In this document: positions 30,001-45,000 of the stretch, piece after piece | Numbering within the stretch: position 1 is the first letter of the stretch | Layout of the letters: each line of letters begins with the position of its first letter | Notes under the pieces: generated by a model | The model's input: the letters and a program-made list of their open reading frames with translations, nothing else | Told to the model about the DNA's origin: nothing | Database searches by the model: none | Made by a program: the position numbers and the translations under genes | Assembly (NCBI GenBank): GCA_914767715.1 | Contig: OU612069.1 | Location: forward strand, 9,359,387-9,423,386 | Direction: 5' to 3' | Source of the DNA: Membranipora membranacea | Taxonomy: Eukaryota; Bryozoa; Gymnolaemata; Cheilostomatida; Membraniporidae | Length of the DNA stretch: 64,000 nt

Positions 30001-33000
30001 CTGTACAATACTATCTAACACAACAGGTAAGAGGGGGAGGTCTCACATGAGCCTCACTGGGACCCGTCTACTGTACAATACTATCTAACACAACAGGTAA
30101 GGGGGGGAGGTCACACATGAGCCTCACTGGAACCCGTCTACTGTACAATACTATCTAACACAACAGGTAAGAGGGGGGGGGGGTCTCACATGAGCCTCAC
30201 TGGAACCCGTCTACTGTACAATACTATCTAACACAACAGGTAAGGGGGGTCACACAGGAGCCTCACTGTAACACGTCTACTGTACAATACTATCTAACAC
30301 AACAGGTAAGGGGGGGGGGGTCACACATGAGCCTCACTGGAACCCATCTACTGTACAATACTATCTAACACAACAGGTAAGAGGAGGGAGGTCACACATG
30401 AGCCTCACTGTAACCCGTCTACTGTACAATACTATCTAACACAACAGGTAAGGGGGGGGAGGTCACACATGAGCCTCACTGGAACCCGTCTACTGTACAA
30501 TACTATCTAACACAGCAGGTAAGAGGGGAGGTCACACATGAGCCTCACTGTAACCCGTCTACTGTACAGTACTATCTAACACAACAGGTAAGAGGGGGGA
30601 GGTCTCACATGAGCCTCACTGGAACCCGTCTGCTGTACAATACTATCTAACACAACGGGTAAGAGGGGGGAGGTCTCACATGAGCCTCACTGGAACCCGT
30701 CTGCTGTACAATACTATCTAACACAACAGGTAAGGGGGGGGAGGTCACACATGAGCCTCACTGTAACCCGTCTACTGTACAATACTATCTAACACAACAG
30801 GTAAGGGGGGGGGAGGTCACACATGAGCCTCACTGGAACCCGTCTACTGTACAATACTATCTAACACAGCAGGTAAGAGGGGAGGTCACACATGAGCCTC
30901 ACTGTAACCATCTACTGTACAGTACTATCTAACACAACAGGTAAGAGGGGGGAGGTCTCACATGAGCCTCACTGGAACCCGTCTGCTGTACAATACTATC
31001 TAACACAACAGGTAAGGGGGGGAGGTCACACATGAGCCTCACTGGAACCCGTCTACTGTACAATACTATCTAACACAACAGGTAAGAGGGGGGGGGGTCT
31101 CACATGAGCCTCACTGGAACCCGTCTACTGTACAATACTATCTAACACAACAGGTAAGGGGGGTCACACAGGAGCCTCACTGTAACACGTCTACTGTACA
31201 ATACTATCTAACACAACAGGTAAGGGGGGGGGGGGGTCACACATGAGCCTCACTGGAACCCATCTACTGTACAATACTATCTAACACAACAGGTAAGAGG
31301 AGGGAGGTCACACATGAGCCTCACTGTAACCCGTCTACTGTACAATACTATCTAACACAACAGGTAAGGGGGGGGAGGTCACACATGAGCCTCACTGGAA
31401 CCCGTCTACTGTACAATACTATCTAACACAGCAGGTAAGAGGGGAGGTCACACATGAGCCTCACTGTAACCCGTCTACTGTACAGTACTATCTAACACAA
31501 CAGGTAAGAGGGGGGAGGTCTCACATGAGCCTCACTGGAACCCGTCTGCTGTACAATACTATCTAACACAACGGGTAAGAGGGGGGAGGTCTCACATGAG
31601 CCTCACTGGAACCCGTCTGCTGTACAATACTATCTAACACAACAGGTAAGGGGGGGGGAGGTCACACATGAGCCTCACTGTAACCCGTCTACTGTACAAT
31701 ACTATCTAACACAACAGGTAAGGGGGGGGAGGTCACACATGAGCCTCACTGGAACCCGTCTACTGTACAATACTATCTAACACAGCAGGTAAGAGGGGAG
31801 GTCACACATGAGCCTCACTAGAACCCGTCTACTGTACAATACTATCTAACACAACAGGTAAGAGGGGGAGGTCTCACATGAGCCTCACTGGAACCCGTCT
31901 ACTGTACAATACTATCTAACACAACAGGTAAGAGGGGGAGGTCTCACATGAGCCTCACTGGAACCCGTCTACTGTACAATACTATCTAACACAACAGGTA
32001 AGAGGGGGAGGTAACACATGAGCCTCACTAGAACCCGTCTACTGTACAATACTATCTAACACAACAGGTAAGAGGGGGAGGTCTCACATGAGCCTCACTG
32101 TAACCCGTCTGCTGTACAATACTATCTAACACAACAGGTAAGAGGGGGAGGTAACACATGAGCCTCACTAGAACCCGTCTACTGTACAATACTATCTAAC
32201 ACAACAGGTAAGAGGGGGAGGTAACACATGAGCCTCACTAGAACCCGTCTACTGTACAATACTATCTAACACAACAGGTAAGAGGGGGAGGTCTCACATG
32301 AGCCTCACTGGAACCCGTCTACTGTACAATACTATCTAACACAACAGGTAAGAGGGGGAGGTAACACATGAGCCTCACTAGAACCCGTCTACTGTACAAT
32401 ACTATCTAACACAACAGGTAAGAGGGGGAGGTCTCACATGAGCCTCACTGGAACCCGTCTACTGTACAATACTATCTAACACAACAGGTAAGAGGGGGAG
32501 GTAACACATGAGCCTCACTGGAACCCGTCTACTGTACAATACTATCTAACACAACAGGTAAGAGGGGGAGGTCACACATGAGCCTCACTGGAACCCGTCT
32601 ACTGTACAATACTATCTAACACAACAGGTAAGAGGGGGAGGTAACACATGAGCCTCACTGGAACCCGTCTACTGTACAATACTATCTAACACAACAGGTA
32701 AGGGGGGGAGGTCTCACATGAGCCTCACTGGAACCCTTCTACTGTACAATACTATCTAACACAACAGGTAAGAGGGGGAGGTCACACATGAGCCTCACTG
32801 GAACCCGTCTACTGTACAATACTATCTAACACAACAGGTAAGGGGGGGAGGTCACACATGAGCCTCACTGTAACCCGTCTACTGTACAATACTATCTAAC
32901 ACAACAGGTAAGGGGGGGAGGTAACACATGAGCCTCACTGGAACCCGTCTACTGTACAATACTATCTAACACAACAGGTAAGAGGGGGAGGTCACACATG

Positions 33001-36000
33001 AGCCTCACTGGAACCCGTCTACTGTACAATACTATCTAACACAACAGGTAAGAGGGGGGAGGTCTCACATGAGCCTCACTGGAACCCGTCTACTGTACAA
33101 TACTATCTAACACAACAGGTAAGAGGGGGAGGTAACACATGAGCCTCACTGGAACCCGTCTACTGTACAATACTATCTAACCCAACAGGTAAGAGGGGGA
33201 GGTAACAAATGAGCCTCACTGGAACCCGTCTACTGTACAATACTATCTAACACAACAGGTAAGGGGGGGGAGGTCACACATGAGCGTCACTGGAACCCGT
33301 CTACTGTACAATACTATCTAACACAACAGGTAAGGGGGGGAGGTAACACATGAGCCTCACTGGAACCCGTCTACTGTACAATACTATCTAACACAACAGG
33401 TAAGAGGGGGAGGTCACACATGAGCCTCACTGGAACCCGTCTACTGTACAATACTATCTAACACAACAGGTAAGGGGGGGGGAGGTCACACATGAGCGTC
33501 ACTGGAACCCGTCTACTGTACAATACTATCTAACACAACAGGTAAGGGGGGGAGGTCTCACATGAGCCTCACTGTAACCTGTCTACTGTACAATACTATC
33601 TAACACAACAGGTAAGGGGGGGGAGGTCTCACATGAGCCTCACTGGAACACGTCTGCTGTACAATACTATCTAACACAACAGGTAAGAGGGGGAGGTAAC
33701 ACATGAGCCTCACTGGAACCCGTCTACTGTACAATACTATCTAACACAACAGGTAAGGGGGGAGGTCACACATGAGCCTCACTGTAACCCATCTACTGTA
33801 CAATACTATCTAACACAACAGGTAAGGGGGGGAGGTCACACATGAACCTCACTGTAACCCGTCTACTGTACAATACTATCTAACACAACAGGTAAGGGGG
33901 GGGAGGTAACACATGAGCCTCACTGTAACCCATCTACTGTACAATACTATCTAACACAACAGGTAAGGGGGGGAGGTCACACATGAACCTCACTGTAACC
34001 CGTCTACTGTACAATACTATCTAACACAACAGGTAAGGGGGGGGGAGGTCTCACATGAGCCTCACTGTAACCCGTCTACTGTACAATACTATCTAACACA
34101 ACAGGTAAGAGGGGGAGGTAACACATGAGCCTCACTGTAACCCGTCTACTGTACAATACTATCTAACACAACAGGTAAGGGGGGGGAGGTAACACATGAG
34201 CCTCACTGGAACCCATCTACTGTACAATACTATCTAACACAACAGGTAAGGGGGGGAGGTAACACATGAGCCTCACTGGAACCCATCTACTGTACAATAC
34301 TATCTAACACAACAGGTAAGAGGAGGGAGGTCACACATGAGCGTCACTGGAACCCGTCTACTGTACAATACTATCTAACACAACAGGTAAGAGAGGGAGG
34401 TCACACATGAGCGTCACTGGAACCCGTCTACTGTACAATACTATCTAACACAACAGGTAAGGGGGGGAGGTAACACATGAGCCTCACTGGCACCCGTCTA
34501 CTGTACAATACTATCTAACACAACAGGTAAGGGGGGGAGGTAACACATGAGCCTCACTGGAACCCGTCTACTATACAATACTATCTAACACAACAGGTAA
34601 GAGGGGGAGGTAACACATGAGCCTCACTGGAACCCGTCTACTGTACAATACTATCTAACACAACAGGTAAGAGGAGGGAGGTCACACATGAGCGTCACTG
34701 GAACCCGTCTACTGTACAATACTATCTAACACAACAGGTAAGAGAGGGAGGTCACACATGAGCGTCACTGGAACCCGTCTACTGTACAATACTATCTAAC
34801 ACAACAGGTAAGGGGGGGAGGTAACACATGAGCCTCACTGGAACCCGTCTACTGTACAATACTATCTAACACAACAGGTAAGGGGGGGAGGTAACACATG
34901 AGCCTCACTGGAACCCGTCTACTGTACAATACTATCTAACACAACAGGTAAGAGGGGGAGGTCACACATGAGCCTCACTGGAACCCGTCTACTGTACAAT
35001 ACTATCTTACACAACAGGTAAGGTGGGGAGGTCACACATGAGCCTCACTGGAACCCGTCTACTGTACAATACTATCTAACACAACAGGTAAGGGGGGGAG
35101 GTCTCACATGAGCCTCACTGGAACCCGTCTACTGTACAATACTATCTAACACAACAGGTAAGAGGGGGAGGTCTCACATGAGCCTCACTGGAACCCGTCT
35201 ACTGTACAATACTATCTAACACAACAGGTAAGAGGGGGAGGTAACACATGAGCCTCACTGGAACCCGTCTACTGTACAATACTATCTAACACAACAGGTA
35301 AGGGGGGGAGGTAACACATGAGCCTCACTGGAACCCATCTACTGTACAATACTATCTAACACAACAGGTAAGAGGGGGAGGTAACACATGAGCGTCACTG
35401 GAACCCGTCTACTGTACAATACTATCTAACACAACAGGTAAGAGGGGGAGGTCTCACATGTGCCTCACTGTAACCCGTCTACTGTACAATACTATCTAAC
35501 ACAACAGGTAAGGGGGGGAGGTCTCACATGAGCCTCACTGGAACCCGTCTACTGTACAATACTATCTAACACAACAGGTAAGAGGGGGAGGTAACACATG
35601 AGCGTCACTGGAACCCGTCTACTGTACAATACTATCTAACACAACAGGTAAGAGGGGGAGGTCTCACATGAGCCTCACTGAAACCCGTCTACTATACAAT
35701 ACTATCTAACACAACAGGTAAGAGGAGGGAGGTCTCACATGAGCCTCACTGGAACCCGTCTACTGTACAATACTATCTAACACAACAGGTAAGAGGGGGA
35801 GGTAACACATGAGCGTCACTGGAACCCGTCTACTGTACAATACTATCTAACACAACAGGTAAGAGGGGGAGGTCACACATGAGCCTCACTGTGACCCATC
35901 TACTGTACAATACTATCTAACACAACAGGTAAGGGGGGGAGGTCACACATGAGCCTCACTGGAACCCGTCTACTGTCCAATACTATCTAACACAACAGGT

Positions 36001-39000
36001 AAGAGGAGGGAGGTCTCACATGAGCCTCACTGGAACCCGTCTACTGTACAATACTATCTAACACAACAGGTAAGAGGGGGAGGTAACACATGAGCCTCAC
36101 TGTAACCTGTCTACTGTACAATACTATCTAACACAACAGGTAAGAGGGGGAGGTCACACATGAGCCTCACTGGAACCTGTCTACTGTACAATACTATCTA
36201 ACACAACAGGTAAGGGGGGGGAGGTCACACATGAGCCTCACTGTAACCTGTCTACTGTACAATACTATCTAACACAGCAGGTAAGGGGGGGAGGTCACAC
36301 ATGAGCCTCACTGGAACTTGTCTACTGTACAATACTATCTAACACAACAGGTAAGGGGGGGGGAGGTAACACATGAGCCTCACTGTAACCCGTCTACTGT
36401 ACAATACTATCTAACACAACAGGTAAGGGGGGGGAGGTAACACATGAGCCTCACTGGAACCCGTCTACTGTACAATACTATCTAACACAACAGGTAAGAG
36501 GGGGAGGTAACACATGAGCCTCACTGGAACCCGTCTACTGTACAATACTATCTAACACAACAGGTAAGGGGGGGAGGTAACACATGAGCCTCACTGGAAC
36601 CCGTCTACTGTACAATACTATCTAACACAACAGGTAAGAGGGGGAGGTCTCACATGAGCCTCACTGTAACCTGTCTACTGTACAATACTATCTAACACAA
36701 CAGGTAAGAGGAGGGATGTCTCACATGAGCCTCACTGGAACCTGTCTACTGTACAATACTATCTAACACAACAGGTAAGGGGGGGAGGTCACACATGAGC
36801 CTCACTGGAACCCGTCTACTGTACAATACTATCTAACACAACAGGTAAGAGGGGGAGGTCACACATGAGCCTCACTGTGACCCATCTACTGTACAATACT
36901 ATCTAACACAACAGGTAAGGGGGGGAGGTCACACATGAGCCTCACTGGAACCCGTCTACTGTCCAATACTATCTAACACAACAGGTAAGAGGAGGGAGGT
37001 CTCACATGAGCCTCACTGGAACCCGTCTACTGTACAATACTATCTAACACAACAGGTAAGAGGGGGAGGTAACACATGAGCCTCACTGTAACCCGTCTAC
37101 TGTACAATACTATCTAACACAACAGGTAAGAGGAGGAGGTAACACATGAGCCTCACTGGAACCCGTCTACTGTACAATACTATCTAACACAACAGGTAAG
37201 AGGGGGAGGTCACACATGAGCCTCACTGGAACCTGTCTACTGTACAATACTATCTAACACAACAGGTAAGGGGGGGAGGTCACACATGAGCCTCACTGTA
37301 ACCTGTCTACTGTACAATACTATCTAACACAACAGGTAAGAGGGGGAGGTCACACATGAGCCTCACTGGAACCTGTCTACTGTACAATACTATCTAACAC
37401 AACAGGTAAGGGGGGGAGGTCACACATGAGCCTCACTGTAACCTGTCTACTGTACAATACTATCTAACACAACAGGTAAGAGGGGGAGGTCACACATGAG
37501 CCTCACTGGAACCTGTCTACTGTACAATACTATCTAACACAACAGGTAAGAGGGGGAGGTAACACATGAGCCTCACTGGAACCCGTCTACTGTACAATAC
37601 TATCTAACACAACAGGTAAGAGGGGGAGGTCTCACATGAGCCTCACTGTAACCTGTCTACTGTACAATACTATCTAACACAACAGGTAAGAGGGGGAGGT
37701 AACACATGAGCCTCACTAGAACCCGTCTACTGTACAATACTATCTAACACAACAGGTAAGGGGGGGAGGTAACACATGAGCCTCACTGGAACCCGTCTAC
37801 TGTACAATACTATCTAACACAACAGGTAAGAGGGGGAGGTCTCACATGAGCCTCACTGTAACCCATCTACTGTACAATACTATCTAACACAACAGGTAAG
37901 GGGGGGAGGTCACACATGAGCCTCACTGTAACCTGTCTACTGTACAATACTATCTAACACAACAGGTAAGAGGGGGAGGTAACACATGAGCCTCACTGGA
38001 ACCCGTCTACTGTACAATACTATCTAACACAACAGGTAAGGGGGGGAGGTAACACATGAGCCTCACTGGAACCCGTCTACTGTACAATACTATCTAACAC
38101 AACAGGTAAGAGGGGGAGGTCTCACATGAGCCTCACTGTAACCCATCTACTGTACAATACTATCTAACACAACAGGTAAGGGGGGGGAGGTCACACATGA
38201 GCCTCACTGGAACCCATCTACTGTACAATACTATCTAACACAACAGGTAAGGGGGGGAGGTAACACATGAGCCTCACTGGAACCCGTCTACTGTACAATA
38301 CTATCTAACACAACAGGTAAGGGGGGGAGGTAACACATGAGCCTCACTGGAACCCGTCTACTGTACAATACTATCTAACACAACAGGTAAGAGGGGGAGG
38401 TCACACATGAGCCTCACTGTAACCCGTCTACTGTACAATACTATCTAACACAACAGGTAAGAGGGGGAGGTAACACATGAGCCTCACTGTAACCCGTCTA
38501 CTGCACAATACTATCTAACACAACAGGTAAGAGGGGGGAGGTCTCACATGAGCCTCACTGGAACCCGTCTACTGTACAATACTATCTAACACAACAGGTA
38601 AGAGGGGGAGGTAACACATGAGCCTCACTGGAACCCGTCTACTGTACAATACTATCTAACACAACAGGTAAGAGGGGGAGGTCTCACATGAGCCTCACTG
38701 GAACCCGTCTACTGTACAATACTATCTAACACAACAGGTAAGAGGGGGAGGTCTCACATGAGCCTCACTGTAACCCATCTACTGTACAATACTATCTAAC
38801 ACAACAGGTAAGGGGGGGAGGTCACACATGAGCCTCACTGGAACCCGTCTACTGTACTATACTATCTAACACAACAGGTAAGAGGGGGAGGTCTCACATG
38901 AGCCTCACTGGAACCCGTCTACTGTACTATACTATCTAACACAACAGGTAAGGGGGGGGAGGTCACACATGAGCCTCACTGGAACCCGTCTACTGTACAA

Positions 39001-42000
39001 TACTATCTAACACAACAGGTAAGGGGGGGAGGTCACACATGAGCGTCACTGGAACCCGTCTACTGTACAATACTATCTAACACAACAGGTAAGGGGGGGA
39101 GGTATCACATGAGCCTCACTGGAACCCGTCTACTGTACAATACTATCTAACACAACAGGTAAGAGGGGGAGGTCACACATGAGCCTCACTGGAACCCGTC
39201 TACTGTACAATACTATCTAACACAACAGGTAAGGGGGGGGAGGTCACACATGAGCGTCACTGGAACCCGTCTACTGTACAATACTATCTAACACAACAGG
39301 TAAGGGGGGGAGGTCTCACATGAGCCTCACTGGAACCCGTCTACTGTACAATACTATCTAACACAACAGGTAAGGGGGGGGAGGTCACACATGAGCGTCA
39401 CTGGAACCCGTCTACTGTACAATACTATCTAACACAACAGGTAAGGGGGGGAGGTAACACATGAGCCTCACTGGAACCCGTCTACTGTACAATACTATCT
39501 AACACAGCAGGTAAGAGGGGGAGGTCCCACATGAGCCTCACTGGAACCCGTCTACTGTACAATACTTTCTAACACAACAGGTAAGAGGGGGAGGTAACAC
39601 ATGAGCCTCACTGGAACCCGTCTACTGTACAATACTATCTAACACAACAGGTAAGGGGGGGGAGGTCTCACATGAGCCTCACTGGAACCCGTCTACTATA
39701 CAATACTATCTAACACAACAGGTAAGGGGGGGAGGTAACACATGAGCCTCACTGTAACCTGTCTACTGTACAATACTATCTAACACAACAGGTAAGAGGG
39801 GGAGGTCTCACATGAGCCTCACTGTAACCCGTCTACTGTACAATACTATCTAACACAACAGGTAAGAGGGGGAGGTCCCACATGAGCCTCACTGGAACCC
39901 GTCTACTGTACAATACTATCTAACACAACAGGTAAGGGGGGGAGGTATCACATGAGCCTCACTGGAACCCGTCTACTGTACAATACTATCTAACACAACA
40001 GGTAAGAGGGGGAGGTCACACATGAGCCTCACTGGAACCCGTCTACTATACAATACTATCTAACACAACAGGTAAGGGGGGGAGGTAACACATGAGCCTC
40101 ACTGGAACCCGTCTACTATACAATACTATCTAACACAACAGGTAAGGGGGGGAGGTAACACATGAGCCTCACTGTAACCTGTCTACTGTACAATACTATC
40201 TAACACAACAGGTAAGAGGGGGAGGTCTCACATGAGCCTCACTGTAACCCGTCTACTGTACAATACTATCTAACACAACAGGTAAGAGGGGGAGGTAACA
40301 CATGAGCCTCACTGGAACCCGTCTACTGTACAATACTATCTAACACAACAGGTAAGGGGGGGAGGTATCACATGAGCCTCACTGGAACCCGTCTACTGTA
40401 CAATACTATCTAACACAACAGGTAAGAGGGGGAGGTCACACATGAGCCTCACTGGAACCCGTCTACTATACAATACTATCTAACACAACAGGTAAGGGGG
40501 GGAGGTAACACATGAGCCTCACTGTAACCTGTCTACTGTACAATACTATCTAACACAACAGGTAAGAGGGGGAGGTCTCACATGAGCCTCACTGTAACCC
40601 GTCTACTGTACAATACTATCTAACACAACAGGTAAGAGGGGGAGGTAACACATGAGCCTCACTGGAACCCGTCTACTGTACAATACTATCTAACACAACA
40701 GGTAAGGGGGGGAGGTAACACATGAGCCTCACTGTAACCCGTCTACTGTACAATACTATCTAACACAACAGGTAAGGGGGGGAGGTAACACATGAGCCTC
40801 ACTGTAACCTGTCTACTGTACAATACTATCTAACACAACAGGTAAGGGGGGAGGTCTCACATGAGCCTCACTGGAACACGTCTGCTGTACAATACTATCT
40901 AACACAACAGGTAAGAGGGGGAGGTCTCACATGAGCCTCACTGTAACCCGTCTACTGTACAATACTATCTAACACAACAGGTAAGAGGGGGAGGTAACAC
41001 ATGAGCCTCACTGGAACCCGTCTACTGTACAATACTATCTAACACAACAGGTAAGAGGGGGAGGTCTCACATGAGCCTCACTGGAACCCGTCTACTGTAC
41101 AATACTATCTAACACAACAGGTAAGAGGGGGAGGTCTCACATGAGCCTCACTGTAACCCGTCTACTGTACAATACTATCTAACACAACAGGTAAGAGGGG
41201 GAGGTCACACATGAGCCTCACTGGAACCCGTCTACTGTACAATACTATCTAACACAACAGGTAAGGGGGGGAGGTCTCACATGAGCCTCACTGGAACCCG
41301 TCTACTGTACAATACTATCTAACACAACAGGTAAGAGGGGGAGGTAACACATGAGCCTCACTGGAACCCGTCTACTGTACAATACTATCTAACACAACAG
41401 GTAAGAGGGGGAGGTCTCACATGAGCCTCACTGTAACCCGTCTACTGTACAATACTATCTAACACAACAGGTAAGAGGGGGAGGTCTCACATGAGCCTCA
41501 CTGGAACCCGTCTACTTTACAATACTATCTAACACAACAGGTAAGGGGAGGTCTCACATGAGCCTCACTGGAACCCGTCTACTGTACAATACTATCTAAC
41601 ACAACAGGTAAGGGGAGAGGTCTCACATGAGCCTCACTGGAACCCGTCTACTGTACAATACTATCTAACACAACAGGTAAGGGGAGAGGTCTCACATGAG
41701 CCTCACTGTAACCCGTCTACTGTACAATACTATCTAACACAACAGGTAAGGGGAGGAGGTCTCACATGAGCCTCACTGGAACCCGTCTACTGTACAATAC
41801 TATCTAACACAACAGGTAAGGGGGGGAGGTAACACATGAGCCTCACTGGAACCCGTCTACTGTACAATACTATCTAACACAACAGGTAAGAGGGGGAGGT
41901 CTCACATGAGCCTCACTGTAACCCATCTACTGTACAATACTATCTAACACAACAGGTAAGGGGGGGAGGTCACACATGAGCCTCACTGGAACCCGTCTAC

Positions 42001-45000
42001 TGTACTATACTATCTAACACAACAGGTAAGAGGGGGAGGTCTCACATGAGCCTCACTGGAACCCGTCTACTGTACTATACTATCTAACACAACAGGTAAG
42101 GGGGGGGAGGTCACACATGAGCCTCACTGGAACCCGTCTACTGTACAATACTATCTAACACAACAGGTAAGGGGGGGAGGTCACACATGAGCGTCACTGG
42201 AACCCGTCTACTGTACAATACTATCTAACACAACAGGTAAGGGGGGGAGGTATCACATGAGCCTCACTGGAACCCGTCTACTGTACAATACTATCTAACA
42301 CAACAGGTAAGAGGGGGAGGTCACACATGAGCCTCACTGGAACCCGTCTACTGTACAATACTATCTAACACAACAGGTAAGGGGGGGGAGGTCACACATG
42401 AGCGTCACTGGAACCCGTCTACTGTACAATACTATCTAACACAACAGGTAAGGGGGGGAGGTCTCACATGAGCCTCACTGGAACCCGTCTACTGTACAAT
42501 ACTATCTAACACAACAGGTAAGGGGGGGGAGGTCACACATGAGCGTCACTGGAACCCGTCTACTGTACAATACTATCTAACACAACAGGTAAGGGGGGGA
42601 GGTAACACATGAGCCTCACTGGAACCCGTCTACTGTACAATACTATCTAACACAGCAGGTAAGAGGGGGAGGTCCCACATGAGCCTCACTGGAACCCGTC
42701 TACTGTACAATACTTTCTAACACAACAGGTAAGAGGGGGAGGTAACACATGAGCCTCACTGGAACCCGTCTACTGTACAATACTATCTAACACAACAGGT
42801 AAGGGGGGGGAGGTCTCACATGAGCCTCACTGGAACCCGTCTACTATACAATACTATCTAACACAACAGGTAAGGGGGGGAGGTAACACATGAGCCTCAC
42901 TGTAACCTGTCTACTGTACAATACTATCTAACACAACAGGTAAGAGGGGGAGGTCTCACATGAGCCTCACTGTAACCCGTCTACTGTACAATACTATCTA
43001 ACACAACAGGTAAGAGGGGGAGGTCCCACATGAGCCTCACTGGAACCCGTCTACTGTACAATACTATCTAACACAACAGGTAAGGGGGGGAGGTATCACA
43101 TGAGCCTCACTGGAACCCGTCTACTGTACAATACTATCTAACACAACAGGTAAGAGGGGGAGGTCACACATGAGCCTCACTGGAACCCGTCTACTATACA
43201 ATACTATCTAACACAACAGGTAAGGGGGGGAGGTAACACATGAGCCTCACTGGAACCCGTCTACTATACAATACTATCTAACACAACAGGTAAGGGGGGG
43301 AGGTAACACATGAGCCTCACTGTAACCTGTCTACTGTACAATACTATCTAACACAACAGGTAAGAGGGGGAGGTCTCACATGAGCCTCACTGTAACCCGT
43401 CTACTGTACAATACTATCTAACACAACAGGTAAGAGGGGGAGGTAACACATGAGCCTCACTGGAACCCGTCTACTGTACAATACTATCTAACACAACAGG
43501 TAAGGGGGGGAGGTATCACATGAGCCTCACTGGAACCCGTCTACTGTACAATACTATCTAACACAACAGGTAAGAGGGGGAGGTCACACATGAGCCTCAC
43601 TGGAACCCGTCTACTATACAATACTATCTAACACAACAGGTAAGGGGGGGAGGTAACACATGAGCCTCACTGTAACCTGTCTACTGTACAATACTATCTA
43701 ACACAACAGGTAAGAGGGGGAGGTCTCACATGAGCCTCACTGTAACCCGTCTACTGTACAATACTATCTAACACAACAGGTAAGAGGGGGAGGTAACACA
43801 TGAGCCTCACTGGAACCCGTCTACTGTACAATACTATCTAACACAACAGGTAAGGGGGGGAGGTAACACATGAGCCTCACTGTAACCCGTCTACTGTACA
43901 ATACTATCTAACACAACAGGTAAGGGGGGGAGGTAACACATGAGCCTCACTGTAACCTGTCTACTGTACAATACTATCTAACACAACAGGTAAGGGGGGA
44001 GGTCTCACATGAGCCTCACTGGAACACGTCTGCTGTACAATACTATCTAACACAACAGGTAAGAGGGGGAGGTCTCACATGAGCCTCACTGTAACCCGTC
44101 TACTGTACAATACTATCTAACACAACAGGTAAGAGGGGGAGGTAACACATGAGCCTCACTGGAACCCGTCTACTGTACAATACTATCTAACACAACAGGT
44201 AAGAGGGGGAGGTCTCACATGAGCCTCACTGGAACCCGTCTACTGTACAATACTATCTAACACAACAGGTAAGAGGGGGAGGTCTCACATGAGCCTCACT
44301 GTAACCCGTCTACTGTACAATACTATCTAACACAACAGGTAAGAGGGGGAGGTCACACATGAGCCTCACTGGAACCCGTCTACTGTACAATACTATCTAA
44401 CACAACAGGTAAGGGGGGGAGGTCTCACATGAGCCTCACTGGAACCCGTCTACTGTACAATACTATCTAACACAACAGGTAAGAGGGGGAGGTAACACAT
44501 GAGCCTCACTGGAACCCGTCTACTGTACAATACTATCTAACACAACAGGTAAGAGGGGGAGGTCTCACATGAGCCTCACTGTAACCCGTCTACTGTACAA
44601 TACTATCTAACACAACAGGTAAGAGGGGGAGGTCTCACATGAGCCTCACTGGAACCCGTCTACTTTACAATACTATCTAACACAACAGGTAAGGGGAGGT
44701 CTCACATGAGCCTCACTGGAACCCGTCTACTGTACAATACTATCTAACACAACAGGTAAGGGGAGAGGTCTCACATGAGCCTCACTGGAACCCGTCTACT
44801 GTACAATACTATCTAACACAACAGGTAAGGGGAGAGGTCTCACATGAGCCTCACTGTAACCCGTCTACTGTACAATACTATCTAACACAACAGGTAAGGG
44901 GAGGAGGTCTCACATGAGCCTCACTGTAACCCGTCTACTGTACAATACTATCTAACACAACAGGTAAGGGGAGGAGGTCTCACATGAGCCTCACTGGAAC

